A DNA stretch of 64,000 bases from Nitratireductor thuwali (GCF_036621415.1 NZ_CP030943.1:148700-212699), one strand, 5' to 3'; positions 52,178 through 61,680 are shown, counted from the stretch's first letter. Notes: generated from the letters alone by a model not told the origin. Numbers and translations are program-made.

Positions 52178-53305
52178 TCATGGGTCGGGCAGCCCGAAAT
52201 AGCGGTTGTCACGACCGAGATCGGGCGCGGCGTCGTCGCTGGAGGGCGGCGCGCGAAAAGCCGGCGCGATCGGCAGCGGCAGCGCGGGTACGCGCCGTTT
52301 CCCGATTCGCACCCGCCGGTCGTAAACGCCCCGCTTGGCAAAATGGTCGTTTGATGCCGCCTCGGCCGGGGTCTTGACCACCGTGCAGCAGCAATCGGCC
52401 TTGGCCAGAAGCGGTTCCCAGTACGAGGCCGGATGCGTCGCCAAGAGGCGGGCAACTTCGGCGGTGCTTGCTTGCGGATCGGCGAGGTCGTCGCGCAGCT
52501 CCGGCCCTAGTCCGATCACATCGCAGAAGGCCTGCCAGAACTTCTCTTCGAGTGCCGCCACGGCGATCTGCCGTCCGTCGGCGGCGGAATAGAGCCTGTA
52601 ACGCGCCAATCCGCCCGTCAACCGGTCGGCGCCATTGCCAATCGGCTCTCCGGCGACAACGCCCTTGGCATGCGCCCAATAGGCGAAAACGAAGGCACCT
52701 TCGGCCATGGCGATATCGAGATGGGCGCCCTGCCCCGTACGATCGCGCTCGCGCAGGGCGAGCAGGATATTGAGCACCGCCGGGTAGCTGCCGCCCCCAA
52801 TGTCGGCCACCAGCGCGAACGGCATTGTCGGCTGCTCGTCCGGACCGCGACTGAGCGACAGGATTCCGGCGTCGCCGACATAGTTCAGATCGTGGCCGGC
52901 AAAGTTCCGTTTCGGCCCCATCTGTCCGTAGCCGGTGATCGAGCAATAGACGATGCCCGGATTGATGGCACGCACCGCCTCATATCCCAGGCCCAGCCGA
53001 TCCATCACGCCGGGGCGGAACTGCTCCACCAGGACATCGGCCTTCTCGATCAGCGGACGGAGGCTCTCCACCGCACCTTCAGCCTTCAAATCCAGCGCAA
53101 TCGATTTCTTGCCGCGGTTCAGGACCGCGTAACCGATGCTGACGCCGTCGATTTTCGGCTCCGTATGACGCGCGTCCTCGCCCTTGCCGGGGCGCTCCAG
53201 CTTGACAACTTCCGCCCCGGCCTCGGCCAGCATCAGGGTCGCCAAGGGGCCAGGCAGAAGCGTGCTGAAATCCAGCACGAGAATATCGCTGAGCGGCTGA
53301 GCCAT
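52178..53305 (-). CDS. CaiB/BaiF family CoA-transferase or acyl-CoA racemase
   Basis: A 375-residue class III CoA-transferase-fold protein. It opens LSDILVLDFSTLLPGPLATLMLAEAGAEVVKLERPGKGEDAR and has NRGKKSIALDLK and GQMGPKRNFAGHDLNYVGDAG. Where formyl-CoA transferases have the catalytic Asp169 segment, this protein has DIAMAEGAFVF, with Glu. The opening and the AGHDLNY segment resemble alpha-methylacyl-CoA racemases, so racemase activity on a branched acyl-CoA is a real alternative. It ends a minus-strand unit with MaoC, thiolase-like and DUF35 genes. Confidence 0.88.
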   Translation of the reverse strand: MAQPLSDILVLDFSTLLPGPLATLMLAEAGAEVVKLERPGKGEDARHTEPKIDGVSIGYAVLNRGKKSIALDLKAEGAVESLRPLIEKADVLVEQFRPGVMDRLGLGYEAVRAINPGIVYCSITGYGQMGPKRNFAGHDLNYVGDAGILSLSRGPDEQPTMPFALVADIGGGSYPAVLNILLALRERDRTGQGAHLDIAMAEGAFVFAYWAHAKGVVAGEPIGNGADRLTGGLARYRLYSAADGRQIAVAALEEKFWQAFCDVIGLGPELRDDLADPQASTAEVARLLATHPASYWEPLLAKADCCCTVVKTPAEAASNDHFAKRGVYDRRVRIGKRRVPALPLPIAPAFRAPPSSDDAAPDLGRDNRYFGLPDP

Positions 53306-53316
53306 GGTCGCTGTCC

Positions 53317-54174
53317 TCAGGCGAAGCGGGCTGCGCCGTTGTTCAGCACCACGACCTGACGCTCGGGGATCGAGGCTTTGAACCGGGCTTCATTGCCTTC
53401 CCGCCAGATATGAAACCGCACCGTCTCGCCCGGATAGACCGGGGCGGAAAAGCGCACGTCCAGTCCGGTCAGCCGGCTCGCGTCATAGTCGCAGAGCGTC
53501 TTGAGAATGGCGCGGGCCGCCAGCCCGTAGGTGGCCAGGCCATGCAGGATCGGGCGCTCGAACCCTGCCGCACGGGCGACCTTGGGATCAGCGTGCAGCG
53601 GGTTGTAATCGCCCGACAGGCGATAGATCAGCGCCTGGCGCGGCAGCGTCGCAAGATCGCAAACATGGTCGGGCTCGCGCTCGGGGACGGACGCAGGCGT
53701 CGGTCCCGGTTTGTTTTCGCCGCCGAACCCGCCGTCGCCGCGGCAGAAGGTCGACATCGAGACATTGGCCAGCGTCTCGCCGCTGGCCGCATCGATGATG
53801 TCACGACTCAGATAGATCACCGCGCCGCGCTCTTCACCCTTGTCGGAGATTTGGTCGATCCTGGTACGGCCGATCAGTTCACCTTTGACCGGCAATGGCT
53901 TGTAGACATCCAGCCACTGCTCGCCGTGCAGGACCTTCTTCCAATCGATCCCGGCGCGCGGATCGCGCAGCCAGAAACCGGGATAGCCAAGCGTCACCGC
54001 CATTGACGGCACGGCCATCAACCCGTCCTCATAGACATAGGCTAGTTCTTTTTCGTCGGTCGGATTCTCGCCAAAGCCCAAGCCGAGCGCATAGAGCATG
54101 GTGTCGCGCTCGGTGAGGGTTTGCGTTACGTCTTCAAATTGCCAGTTCGAGAGAGCCTCATAATTGAGCGGCAT
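53317..54174 (-). CDS. MaoC-type enoyl-CoA hydratase 2 (double hotdog)
   Basis: A 285-residue protein with two hotdog halves. The second half carries the full hydratase-2 motif YRLSGDYNPLHADPKVARAA, with Asp and His as catalytic residues, and GFERPILHGLATYGLAARAIL. The N-terminal half (AYVYEDGLMAVPSMAVTLGYPGFWL) is the inactive lid half, as in peroxisomal hydratase 2. The ATG at 54174 is used; the GTG just before it is unlikely. The product forms (R)-3-hydroxyacyl-CoA in the pathway. Confidence 0.92.
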   Translation of the reverse strand: MPLNYEALSNWQFEDVTQTLTERDTMLYALGLGFGENPTDEKELAYVYEDGLMAVPSMAVTLGYPGFWLRDPRAGIDWKKVLHGEQWLDVYKPLPVKGELIGRTRIDQISDKGEERGAVIYLSRDIIDAASGETLANVSMSTFCRGDGGFGGENKPGPTPASVPEREPDHVCDLATLPRQALIYRLSGDYNPLHADPKVARAAGFERPILHGLATYGLAARAILKTLCDYDASRLTGLDVRFSAPVYPGETVRFHIWREGNEARFKASIPERQVVVLNNGAARFA

Positions 54175-54195
54175 CACTTCGCCTCCCCAGTCGTT

Positions 54196-55347
54196 TCACA
54201 ACGTGTTCTCCGAGCCCAGAATCGCGGTGACCTGGCTCGACAGCGTGCCGCCGTTGCCGTGGGCAAGCGCCAGATCAACATTTGCGATCTGAAGTCCCGG
54301 CGCATCGCCCCGGATCTGGCGGGTCGCCTCGATCACCGTGAAGATGCCGTACATGCCCGGATGCACGCAGGAGAGCCCGCCGCCGTTGGTGTTGACCGGC
54401 AGCTCACCCCCCGGCGCGATTCGCCCGCCTTCCACGAAGGCCCCACCCTCCCCCTTCTTGCAAAAGCCCAAATCCTCCAGAAAGAGGATCGTGTTGATGG
54501 TGAAGGCGTCGTAGAGTTCGACCACGTCGATGTCGGACGGAGATACCCCTGCTGCGGCAAAGGCGCGCACACCCGACTCCCTGGCCGCCGTGACGGTGAA
54601 ATCCGGCATCTGGGAAATCTGTCGATGCGTGCTCTCGGCGGCGCAACCGAGGACGTAAACCGGCGGCTTGGGGAAATCCCTCGCCCGCTCCGACCGCACC
54701 ATCACGATCGCCCCACCGCCATCGGTGACGAGGCAGCAGTCGCGCACCGTCAGCGGATCGCTCACCATGCGGGCGGCCAGCACGTCCTCGCGTGTCAGAT
54801 CGCCGCGCTCGAAGGCCTCGGGATTGTGCTGCGCCCAGGCCCGCGCGGCAACCGCCACATCGGCCAGCTGTTCGCGCGTGGTGCCGAATTCGTGCATGTG
54901 GCGCGCCGCCGCAAGAGCATAGGCGGAGATCGGGTAGCGCGGGCGATAGATCTGTTCGTAAGGCGGTGGCCGCGAGGCCGTAACGAGCTTGCCCGACCCA
55001 CTGCGCTGGTTCGAGCCGTAGACGATCAGCGCCACATCACACAACCCCGCCGCGAGCGCCATGGTGGCCGCGGTGATGTAGTTGACGAACGAAGAGCCGC
55101 CGGTCATCGTCCCCTCGACGAAACGCGGGCGGATGCCAAGATATTCCGCTGCCATCAACGCTGGCATGCTGTCTTCCATCATCGTGCAAAAGAGTCCGTC
55201 CACATCGGACAGTTTCAGCTGCGCATCCGCCAGTGCCGCCAGGCCTGCCTCTGCCATGATGTCGTAGGCCGTCAATCCGGGCGCCTCGCCCAAGCCGGCG
55301 TGTCCGGTTCCCACGATCGCAGATTTGCCGCGCAGCTTGTTCTCCAT
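54196..55347 (-). CDS. Thiolase-like / lipid-transfer-protein-like enzyme lacking the usual Cys
   Basis: A 383-residue thiolase-superfamily protein. Landmarks are KLSDVDGLFC, GIRPRFVEGTMTGGSSFVNYITAA, VELYDAFTINTILFLEDLG, CVHPGMYGIFTVIEA and LALAHGNGGTLSSQ. Where degradative thiolases carry the nucleophilic cysteine, this protein has GGSS (83-86). With the DUF35 gene four bases upstream, it resembles Ltp2-type partners in steroid side-chain degradation, which act as retro-aldolases rather than thiolases. I expect carbon-carbon cleavage of a branched or ring-linked 3-hydroxyacyl-CoA. Confidence 0.87.
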   Translation of the reverse strand: MENKLRGKSAIVGTGHAGLGEAPGLTAYDIMAEAGLAALADAQLKLSDVDGLFCTMMEDSMPALMAAEYLGIRPRFVEGTMTGGSSFVNYITAATMALAAGLCDVALIVYGSNQRSGSGKLVTASRPPPYEQIYRPRYPISAYALAAARHMHEFGTTREQLADVAVAARAWAQHNPEAFERGDLTREDVLAARMVSDPLTVRDCCLVTDGGGAIVMVRSERARDFPKPPVYVLGCAAESTHRQISQMPDFTVTAARESGVRAFAAAGVSPSDIDVVELYDAFTINTILFLEDLGFCKKGEGGAFVEGGRIAPGGELPVNTNGGGLSCVHPGMYGIFTVIEATRQIRGDAPGLQIANVDLALAHGNGGTLSSQVTAILGSENTL

Positions 55348-55351
55348 CTCT

Positions 55352-55723
55352 TCAGCCCCCTTCCGGCCTGCACAGCACGGCGGGGGTGCCATCAATCTCT
55401 CCCGCATAGGCGATCACCGCCATGCCGATCTCCACGTCAGGAGGCGCAACGCCCTCAACGCGGCTCATCATCCGAACCCGTTCCTCCAGCTCGACGATGC
55501 AGACGTTGTAATCGCCGCCGCGATCGGGCGGGCGCCGGACGACCGTTGTGGTATGGATCTCGCCCTTGCCCGAAACCTCGTGTGACGTGAACGAGGTTGC
55601 GTAACAATGCGGACAGACCACGCGCGGGAAAAAGTGGAAACGCCCGCACGCGTTGCATTTGGGAAGAACCACCTTGCCTTCTGCCAGCCCCCTTCGAAAG
55701 GCTACATCTGGGCCTTCGTGCAT
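55352..55723 (-). CDS. DUF35 zinc-ribbon/OB-fold protein
   Basis: A 123-residue protein with an N-terminal zinc ribbon (Cys23-x2-Cys26 and Cys37-x2-Cys40 in PKCNACGRFHFFPRVVCPHC) and a C-terminal OB-fold (GKGEIHTTTVVRRPP, IGMAVIAYA). DUF35 proteins bind acyl-CoA and partner thiolase-like proteins (Ltp2) or hydratases (ChsH1/H2). The start is the ATG at 55723; the TTG two codons upstream is less likely. It is first in its unit, 54 bases from the operator palindrome, and next to the thiolase-like gene it should complex with. Confidence 0.92.
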   Translation of the reverse strand: MHEGPDVAFRRGLAEGKVVLPKCNACGRFHFFPRVVCPHCYATSFTSHEVSGKGEIHTTTVVRRPPDRGGDYNVCIVELEERVRMMSRVEGVAPPDVEIGMAVIAYAGEIDGTPAVLCRPEGG

Positions 55724-55776
55724 TCTCAACCACCCTTCCCTAGCTGCGCTTCCGGGCCATCTGAGTTGACGATATT

Positions 55777-55792
55777 TCTAACAGATGTTAGA
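55777..55792. promoter_or_regulatory. Operator palindrome TCTAACA-NN-TGTTAGA, copy 2
   Basis: TCTAACA-GA-TGTTAGA lies in the 107-base divergent region between the DUF35 gene (minus) and the first plus-strand CoA-transferase gene. It can control both directions. It matches the copy at 52112-52127 in both 7-base arms. Confidence 0.82.
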
Positions 55793-55830
55793 TTTCTGGC
55801 AAGCTCAAAATTCACGCGTTCGAGAAGAAT

Positions 55831-56994
55831 ATGAACATCGACGAAAAGGGCCCGCTGCATGGGCTGCTTGTGGTCGCACTGGAACAGGCGGTTGCTGCGC
55901 CGTTCTGCTCGTCGCGCCTTGCAGATGCAGGGGCCCGGGTCATCAAGGTGGAACGCAAGGGATCGGGCGATTTTGCTCGCGGATACGATAGAGCGGCAAA
56001 CGGGGAAAGCGCCTATTTCGTCTGGCTTAACCGGGGCAAGGAATCCCTGGAGCTTGATATCAAGGACCCAGACGATCGTGCGCTGCTGGAACGGATTCTC
56101 GCCCGCGCCGATGTGTTCCTGCAGAACCTCGCTCCCGGCTCGCTCGAAAAGCTGGAACTGGATTCGGCATCGCTGCGCGCGCGTTTCCCGCAGCTCGTCA
56201 CCTGCGATATCACGGGCTACGGCGATGATGGGCCGATGCGTAATGCCAAGGCCTATGACCTGCTTGTGCAATGCGAGAGCGGACTGGCATCGATCACCGG
56301 CACGCCGGACGGACCGGGACGGGTCGGCATTTCGGTGTGCGACATCGCCTCGGGAATGACTGCCCATGCGGGGATTTGCGAAGCGCTGATCGAACGCCAG
56401 CGCAGCGGGCGCGCCCGCGGCGTCAGCGTGGCGATGTTCGACACCATGGCCGATTGGATGGCGGTGCCGCTTATCTTCCACGATTGTGCCGGACGTCCAA
56501 CGCCGCGCGTGGGCCTCAGTCATCCGGTGATCTGCCCCTATGGTGCCTATACCTGCCGCGATGGCGGCCAGATCGTACTGTCGGTGCAGAACGAGCGCGA
56601 ATGGGGGCGCTTTTGCAACATGGTTCTGAAACGGCCCGAACTCGTTGAGGACCCGCGTTTCGACGGCAACGATAACCGCAATCGCAACCGGGATGTGCTG
56701 CAGCCGATGATCGAATCCGCTTTCGCTGCGCTCGACAGGGCGCAGATGGTGGCGCTCCTGCGTGAAGTCGACATCGCCTCGGGCGCGGTCAACAACGTTG
56801 CGGCGCTTTCCAGCCACCCGCAGCTCGACCGGACGCTCATTCAGTGCCCTTCGGGCGAAATTGGTCTACCGGCACCACCGATTCGCAGGTCGGGCGAAAA
56901 TATGCCGCTGGGCGCCTCGCCTGCGCTGGGGGCGCATAATGCGGCGATCCGGCGGGAATTCGCCGCGCCCGTCACAGGCGAGGACCAGACATGA
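55831..56994 (+). CDS. CaiB/BaiF family CoA-transferase, plus-strand copy A
   Basis: A 387-residue class III CoA-transferase. It opens LHGLLVVALEQAVAAPFCSSRLADAGARVIKVERKGSGDFARGYD and has VWLNRGKESLELDIKDPDDRA. The segment GVSVAMFDTMADWM supplies the catalytic aspartate position typical of formyl-CoA transferases. It overlaps the next CoA-transferase gene by four bases. It likely transfers CoA between a pathway acid and a recycled acyl-CoA, sparing ATP. Confidence 0.9.
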   Translation: MNIDEKGPLHGLLVVALEQAVAAPFCSSRLADAGARVIKVERKGSGDFARGYDRAANGESAYFVWLNRGKESLELDIKDPDDRALLERILARADVFLQNLAPGSLEKLELDSASLRARFPQLVTCDITGYGDDGPMRNAKAYDLLVQCESGLASITGTPDGPGRVGISVCDIASGMTAHAGICEALIERQRSGRARGVSVAMFDTMADWMAVPLIFHDCAGRPTPRVGLSHPVICPYGAYTCRDGGQIVLSVQNEREWGRFCNMVLKRPELVEDPRFDGNDNRNRNRDVLQPMIESAFAALDRAQMVALLREVDIASGAVNNVAALSSHPQLDRTLIQCPSGEIGLPAPPIRRSGENMPLGASPALGAHNAAIRREFAAPVTGEDQT

Positions 56995-58157
56995 GCGAGG
57001 CAAGACCCGCACTTCTGTCGGGGGTCCGGATTATTGACATGACCTCGGTTGTGTTCGGGCCCTTGGCCACGCAGATGCTGGGTGATCTGGGGGCCGACGT
57101 CATCAAGGTAGAAAGCCCCGAGGGCGATATGCTGCGCCAAGTACAACCCGCTCAAAGCACCGGCATGGGAGCAGCCTTTCTGGGCGTGAATCGCAACAAA
57201 CGCAGCGTCGTGCTGGATCTCAAGACCGATGACGGCCGGCGGTCTTTGCGCCGGCTTTTACGCGACGCCGATGTCTGCATATCCAGCATTCGCCCCGCCG
57301 CGCTGGCTCGCTTGTCCCTGGCACCGGACGCTCTGCGCCGCGAAAATCCCCGCCTCATTACCGTGGCTGCCGTGGGCTTCGGGTCGGACGGGCCGTACCG
57401 CGACAAGCCCGCCTATGATGACAGCGTTCAGGCGGTCTCGGGCATGGCGGGACTGGCCACGATGCGCGACCCCGGCGCGCGCCCCTCCTATGCGCCAACC
57501 ATTCTGGCCGACAAGTTGGGCGGAGTCACGGCGGCCTGGGCGGTCATGGCCGCGCTCTACCACCGGGAACGCACCGGCGAGGGGCAGCATGTCGAGGTGC
57601 CCATGTTCGAAACGCTGGCATCGTTTCTGCTGGTGGAGCACATGGCCGCCGCCACATTCGAAAACCTCCCGCAAAGCTTCGGCTACAGCCGCATGCTGGT
57701 GCCGCATCGCCGTCCGCTCCAGACGAAGGACGGCTATATCACCATCCTTCCCTATTCCAACGCGCAATGGGCCCGCTTCTTTCGCGCCATTGGGCGTGAA
57801 GACATGCTCTCTCATCAGTGGGTGACGAGCATGGACGAACGCAGCCGCAATATCGGCGCGATCTATGACATGGTCGGGCAGTTTGCGCCGTCGCGGACGA
57901 CACAGGAATGGGTAGACCTGATGGAGGAAGCCGACATCCCGGTCATGCCGGTGCGGGTGCTGCCCGACCTGCCGCAGGATCCGCACATCGAGGCAACCGG
58001 CTTCTTCCAGCGCGTGGCGCATCCCAGCGAAGGCACCATCTGGACAACGAAACCTCCGGTCAAGTTTTCGGCCACGCCGGCGCGGCACGATCTGCGCCCC
58101 GCGCCGTGCCTTGGTGAACATACCGAAGAGATCCTGAGCGGAGCGGTGGAGGACTGA
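56991..58157 (+). CDS. CaiB/BaiF family CoA-transferase, plus-strand copy B
   Basis: A 388-residue paralogue: GVRIIDMTSVVFGPLATQMLGDLGADVIKVESPEGDMLR, NRNKRSVVLDLK, GFGSDGPYRDKPAYDDSVQA, and MFETLASFLLVEHM at the catalytic-loop position (Glu where copy A has Asp). Coupled translation with copy A suggests a heterodimer or a division of labour between transferase and racemase-like chemistry. It ends the plus-strand unit, about 220 bases before the convergent EtfA gene. Confidence 0.9.
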   Translation: MSEARPALLSGVRIIDMTSVVFGPLATQMLGDLGADVIKVESPEGDMLRQVQPAQSTGMGAAFLGVNRNKRSVVLDLKTDDGRRSLRRLLRDADVCISSIRPAALARLSLAPDALRRENPRLITVAAVGFGSDGPYRDKPAYDDSVQAVSGMAGLATMRDPGARPSYAPTILADKLGGVTAAWAVMAALYHRERTGEGQHVEVPMFETLASFLLVEHMAAATFENLPQSFGYSRMLVPHRRPLQTKDGYITILPYSNAQWARFFRAIGREDMLSHQWVTSMDERSRNIGAIYDMVGQFAPSRTTQEWVDLMEEADIPVMPVRVLPDLPQDPHIEATGFFQRVAHPSEGTIWTTKPPVKFSATPARHDLRPAPCLGEHTEEILSGAVED

Positions 58158-58377
58158 ACGGCTTTCCAGCCCCGGAAACGAACACGCGAGCATGAGCCGC
58201 TAGCGGCGGTTCTTCGCGACGCTATGAGATTACCCTCGCGTCAGATCTGTAGCAACTATGCGTCGCACGGTTTTCCCGCTTTCTCGCGTTGTCCCGGGAA
58301 CATCCTGTGTTCCTCGGCGACCCAGCGCGTAAAATGGGCGGCCAATTAAGTAAGGCGAGATCCTCGAGTAACGCGTC

Positions 58378-59307
58378 TCAGAGCTTTTCGATCAGCTCGG
58401 GTACGGCTTGGAAGAGGTCAGCCACAAGGCCGTAGTCGGCGATCTGGAAGATCGGGGCGTCCGGATCCTTGTTGACTGCGATAATGATCTTGGAATCCTT
58501 CATCCCTGCAAGATGCTGGATCGCCCCGGAAATGCCCACTGCAACATAGAGCTCGGGCGCCACAACTTTGCCGGTCTGGCCGACTTGCCAGTCGTTCGGC
58601 GCGAAGCCGGCGTCGACTGCGGCCCGCGAGGCGCCCACTGCTGCGCCGAGCTTGTCGGCTAGCTTCTCGATCAGGGCGAAATCTCCTTGCGAGCCGACGC
58701 CGCGGCCACCAGAGACTACGACCCCAGCAGACGTCAGTTCGGGGCGATCGCTTTCAGCCATCTTGTCCCCGACCCATTCCGACAGGCCCGGATCGCCAGG
58801 CATAGCCACCGTTTCCACCTTGGCCGGACCGCCTTTGCCGGCGGCCTTGAAAGCCGAGGTTCGGAGGGTCACGACCTTCTTGGCGTCTTTCGATCTCACC
58901 GTCTGGATTGCGTTGCCGGCATAGATCGGGCGCTCGAACGTATCCGCATCGACAACGCCCGAGACATCGGAGATCACCATCACGTCCAGTAGCGCGGCCA
59001 CCCGCGGCATCACGTTCTTGGCGTCGGTGGTGGCCGGGGCCATTATATGCGAATAGTCGCCCGCGAGGCTCACGATCATTGCCGCAGTCGGCTCGGCCAG
59101 GCGGTGGCTCAGCGCCGGATGCTCGGCCACCAGAACCTTCGCCACGCCCTCGATCGTCGCGGCTGCCGCGCCGGCGGCTGCCGCCGAAGCCCCGGCGCAG
59201 AGCACGGTGACCTCGCCCAGCGCCTTGGCGGCATTCACCGCCTTGGCGGTGGGGTCCAGCGCCAGTTCGCCGTCATTTACTTCGCCCAGCAGAAGAACAG
59301 CCATCAC
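58378..59307 (-). CDS. etfA: Electron transfer flavoprotein, alpha subunit
   Basis: A 309-residue EtfA. The C-terminal FAD-binding part is intact: [39 protein letters not shown], then [29 protein letters not shown] and [25 protein letters not shown]. It overlaps etfB by four bases. ETF accepts electrons from acyl-CoA dehydrogenases and passes them to ETF-quinone oxidoreductase. Proximity to the dehydrogenase pair at 48654-50920 suggests a cluster-specific ETF. Confidence 0.96.
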   Translation of the reverse strand: MMAVLLLGEVNDGELALDPTAKAVNAAKALGEVTVLCAGASAAAAGAAAATIEGVAKVLVAEHPALSHRLAEPTAAMIVSLAGDYSHIMAPATTDAKNVMPRVAALLDVMVISDVSGVVDADTFERPIYAGNAIQTVRSKDAKKVVTLRTSAFKAAGKGGPAKVETVAMPGDPGLSEWVGDKMAESDRPELTSAGVVVSGGRGVGSQGDFALIEKLADKLGAAVGASRAAVDAGFAPNDWQVGQTGKVVAPELYVAVGISGAIQHLAGMKDSKIIIAVNKDPDAPIFQIADYGLVADLFQAVPELIEKL

Positions 59308-60062
59308 ACCAACCCCCTCTCTTTGAGTTTCGCCACCAGCGTATCGACATCCGGCACGATCTCGCCGGCCTGGCGCGCTTCCGGCTCGGCGGTCTTCACC
59401 ACTTCGAGCCGCGGGCTCACGTCGACGCCGTAATCCGCCGCCGTCTTCTCGTCGAGCGGCTTCTTCTTGGCCTTCATGATGTTCGGCAGCGAAGCATAGC
59501 GGGGTTGGTTGAGGCGCAAATCGACGGTCACGATCGCCGGCAGCTTGACCTTGATCGTCTGCAGCCCGCCGTCGACCTCGCGGGTCACCACGGCACTGTC
59601 GCCCTCGACCTTCACTTCCGAGGCAAAGGTCGCCTGGCTCCAGCCCAGCAGCGCTGAGAGCATCTGCCCGGTGGCATTCATATCGTTATCGATCGCCTGC
59701 TTGCCGGCGAGCACCAGGTTCGGCTGCTCCTCGTCGATCACCGCCTTCAGGATCTTCGCCACCGCCAGGGGCTCGATGTCCTGATGCGCATCTGCGGCCG
59801 CCACAATCAGGATCGCGCGGTCCGCCCCCATCGCCAGCGCCGTCCGCAGCGTCTCCTGCGCCTGCTTCACCCCGATCGAAACGGCCACGACCTCGTCCGC
59901 CGTACCCGCCTCCTTCAGACGGATCGCCTCCTCAACCGCAATCTCGTCGAAAGGGTTCATCGACATCTTCACATTCTCGAGATCGACACCGCTCCCATCC
60001 GCCTTCACGCGAACCTTCACGTTGTAGTCGATCACGCGTTTGACGGGCACGAGCACCTTCAT
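59304..60062 (-). CDS. etfB: Electron transfer flavoprotein, beta subunit
   Basis: A 252-residue EtfB starting [20 protein letters not shown], with the classic [16 protein letters not shown]. The family recognition loop is near residues 180-205 ([24 protein letters not shown]), including the leucine and KKK region that docks dehydrogenases. Normal length. Lies upstream of and overlaps etfA on the minus strand. Confidence 0.96.
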   Translation of the reverse strand: MKVLVPVKRVIDYNVKVRVKADGSGVDLENVKMSMNPFDEIAVEEAIRLKEAGTADEVVAVSIGVKQAQETLRTALAMGADRAILIVAAADAHQDIEPLAVAKILKAVIDEEQPNLVLAGKQAIDNDMNATGQMLSALLGWSQATFASEVKVEGDSAVVTREVDGGLQTIKVKLPAIVTVDLRLNQPRYASLPNIMKAKKKPLDEKTAADYGVDVSPRLEVVKTAEPEARQAGEIVPDVDTLVAKLKERGLV

Positions 60063-60103
60063 CGGCGTTTCTCCTATGACTGTTTGAACGTCTTTGGCCG
60101 CAA

Positions 60104-60886
60104 TCAGCAGTCCTTGAACCGTGGCGGCCGCTTTTCTTGGAAGGCCTTCATGGCCTCGGGAAAATCATGGGCGCAAAGGAGCACGCTTTGTGCATCGCGC
60201 TCAATCTCCAGAGCCTCGAGGTAGGAGCATTCGGCAGCCGCCCGCATGACACGCTTGGCCGTGTGCATGCCGAAGGCGGGGTGGGCGGCGATCTCACGCG
60301 CGATCTCGATGGCCCGGTTCTCGACCTCGCCGGCCGGCACGCATTCCTCTACAACGCGCAGCTCGCAGGCCGTCCGTCCATCTATCTCGCGCCCGGTAAG
60401 CACCAGCATCCGGGCCACCCCAGCGCCGGCGCGCTGCTGAAGGAGCCAGCTCGACCCGGTGTCGGGGCAGCCGCCGACCTTGGCAAAGACCTCGCACAGG
60501 CGCGCATCCTCGGCAGCAACGACAATATCGGCCGACAGCGCCAGGCTCAGCCCCGCGCCATAGGCAATTCCATTCACCGCGGCGATCAGTGGCTTCTTGA
60601 ATTGATAGGCGGCACGACCGCCGTCGTGGACCGTGTCGACCATCTGCGAGGTGGCGCGGGCGCCCTTGGCGATCTCGGCGCGGAAGCCGACCAGATCGCC
60701 GCCGCTTGAGAAATGCTCGCCTCCGGTCATCACCACGGCACGTATCGCGTCTTCCTTCTCGGCCTGCCGCAGATTGGCGATGAGCGCCTCGACGAATGCA
60801 ATGCTGTAAGGGTTGCGCCGTTCGGGGGAGAGAAAGCGCAAAACGCCCACAGGCCCATCACGATCAAGCCGCATCAATTCGCCCAT
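60104..60886 (-). CDS. Enoyl-CoA hydratase/isomerase family protein, copy 2
   Basis: A 260-residue crotonase-fold protein: [37 protein letters not shown] (first oxyanion strand) and [26 protein letters not shown]. The later loop [26 protein letters not shown] resembles GCPDTG in PaaG/PaaF-type isomerases and hydratases, suggesting aromatic or ring chemistry. It sits between another crotonase gene and etfB in one minus-strand run. Confidence 0.9.
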   Translation of the reverse strand: MGELMRLDRDGPVGVLRFLSPERRNPYSIAFVEALIANLRQAEKEDAIRAVVMTGGEHFSSGGDLVGFRAEIAKGARATSQMVDTVHDGGRAAYQFKKPLIAAVNGIAYGAGLSLALSADIVVAAEDARLCEVFAKVGGCPDTGSSWLLQQRAGAGVARMLVLTGREIDGRTACELRVVEECVPAGEVENRAIEIAREIAAHPAFGMHTAKRVMRAAAECSYLEALEIERDAQSVLLCAHDFPEAMKAFQEKRPPRFKDC

Positions 60887-60897
60887 GCCTATCTCCC

Positions 60898-61680
60898 TTA
60901 TCGGCCTTGCCAGACGGGCGCGCGTTTTTCGGCAAAGGCCCGCGGGCCCTCAATGGCGTCGTGGCTGGCATAGACCACCTCGTGCAGGCGCTTGCCCTCT
61001 TCCAGGCCGCCGGCGCAGCCCCGGTCCATGGTCGCCCGCACACTGCCCTTCGCCGCGAGTACCGAAAGCGGTGCGGCACCGGCGATCCGCCATGCGAGGT
61101 CGCGGGCGCGTTCGCGAACCAGATCAGGCGTGTCTTCCAAATAGTTGGTGAAACCGTAACCGTGCAGCCGCTCTATCGGCATGAGATCGCCGGTCAGAAC
61201 GATCTCCATCAGGATAGGCTGCGGCAGCATCCACAAAGCCGGCGCGGCCCAGGGCGAGCCGCGTCCGATCTTGACTTCGGTGATCCCGATCTTGGTGCCT
61301 TTGAGGCCGACCCGCAGATCGCAGTTCAGCGCCAGCATCATCCCGCCAGCCATGAGAGACCCGGTCATCGCGGCAATGATCGGCTTGCGACAGCCGCGCA
61401 TCGTGTCGTGAAAGGGGTCGCGCATCTTGCTCAGGATGTCGACGCCCTCGATGCGCGCGATCTCGGCTGCTTCCTTCAAATCGAGCCCAGCGCTGAACAC
61501 GCCGCAATCGGCCGAGGTCAGGATCGCAACCCTGACCGTATCGTCGACCTCAATCCGCTCCCATGCATCGACCAACCCGTTGGCGGCGGCGACCGACAGC
61601 GCGTTCTTGCGCTCGGGTCGGTTGATAGTGACGGTGGCCACGCCACCTTCGACGGACACCTCGATCGGGCTGCTTTCCAT
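60898..61680 (-). CDS. Enoyl-CoA hydratase/isomerase family protein, copy 3
   Basis: A 260-residue crotonase-fold protein starting MESSPIEVSVEGGVATVTIN, with RPERKNALS, GVFSAGLDLKEAAEI and AMTGSLMAGGMMLALNCDLRVGLKG. RGSPWAAPALWMLPQPILMEIVLTGD replaces the common PExGL loop but keeps a glutamate in MEIVLTG. The start at 61680 is used rather than the frame open to 61710. It lies 11 bases upstream of crotonase copy 2. Three crotonases in one cluster suggest distinct steps on an unusual substrate. Confidence 0.9.
   Translation of the reverse strand: MESSPIEVSVEGGVATVTINRPERKNALSVAAANGLVDAWERIEVDDTVRVAILTSADCGVFSAGLDLKEAAEIARIEGVDILSKMRDPFHDTMRGCRKPIIAAMTGSLMAGGMMLALNCDLRVGLKGTKIGITEVKIGRGSPWAAPALWMLPQPILMEIVLTGDLMPIERLHGYGFTNYLEDTPDLVRERARDLAWRIAGAAPLSVLAAKGSVRATMDRGCAGGLEEGKRLHEVVYASHDAIEGPRAFAEKRAPVWQGR

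Noticed and set aside
54196..55347. Calling this gene a standard acetyl-CoA acetyltransferase
   Set aside because: The nucleophilic cysteine position is serine (GGSS), and the DUF35 neighbour points to an aldolase-type partner instead.
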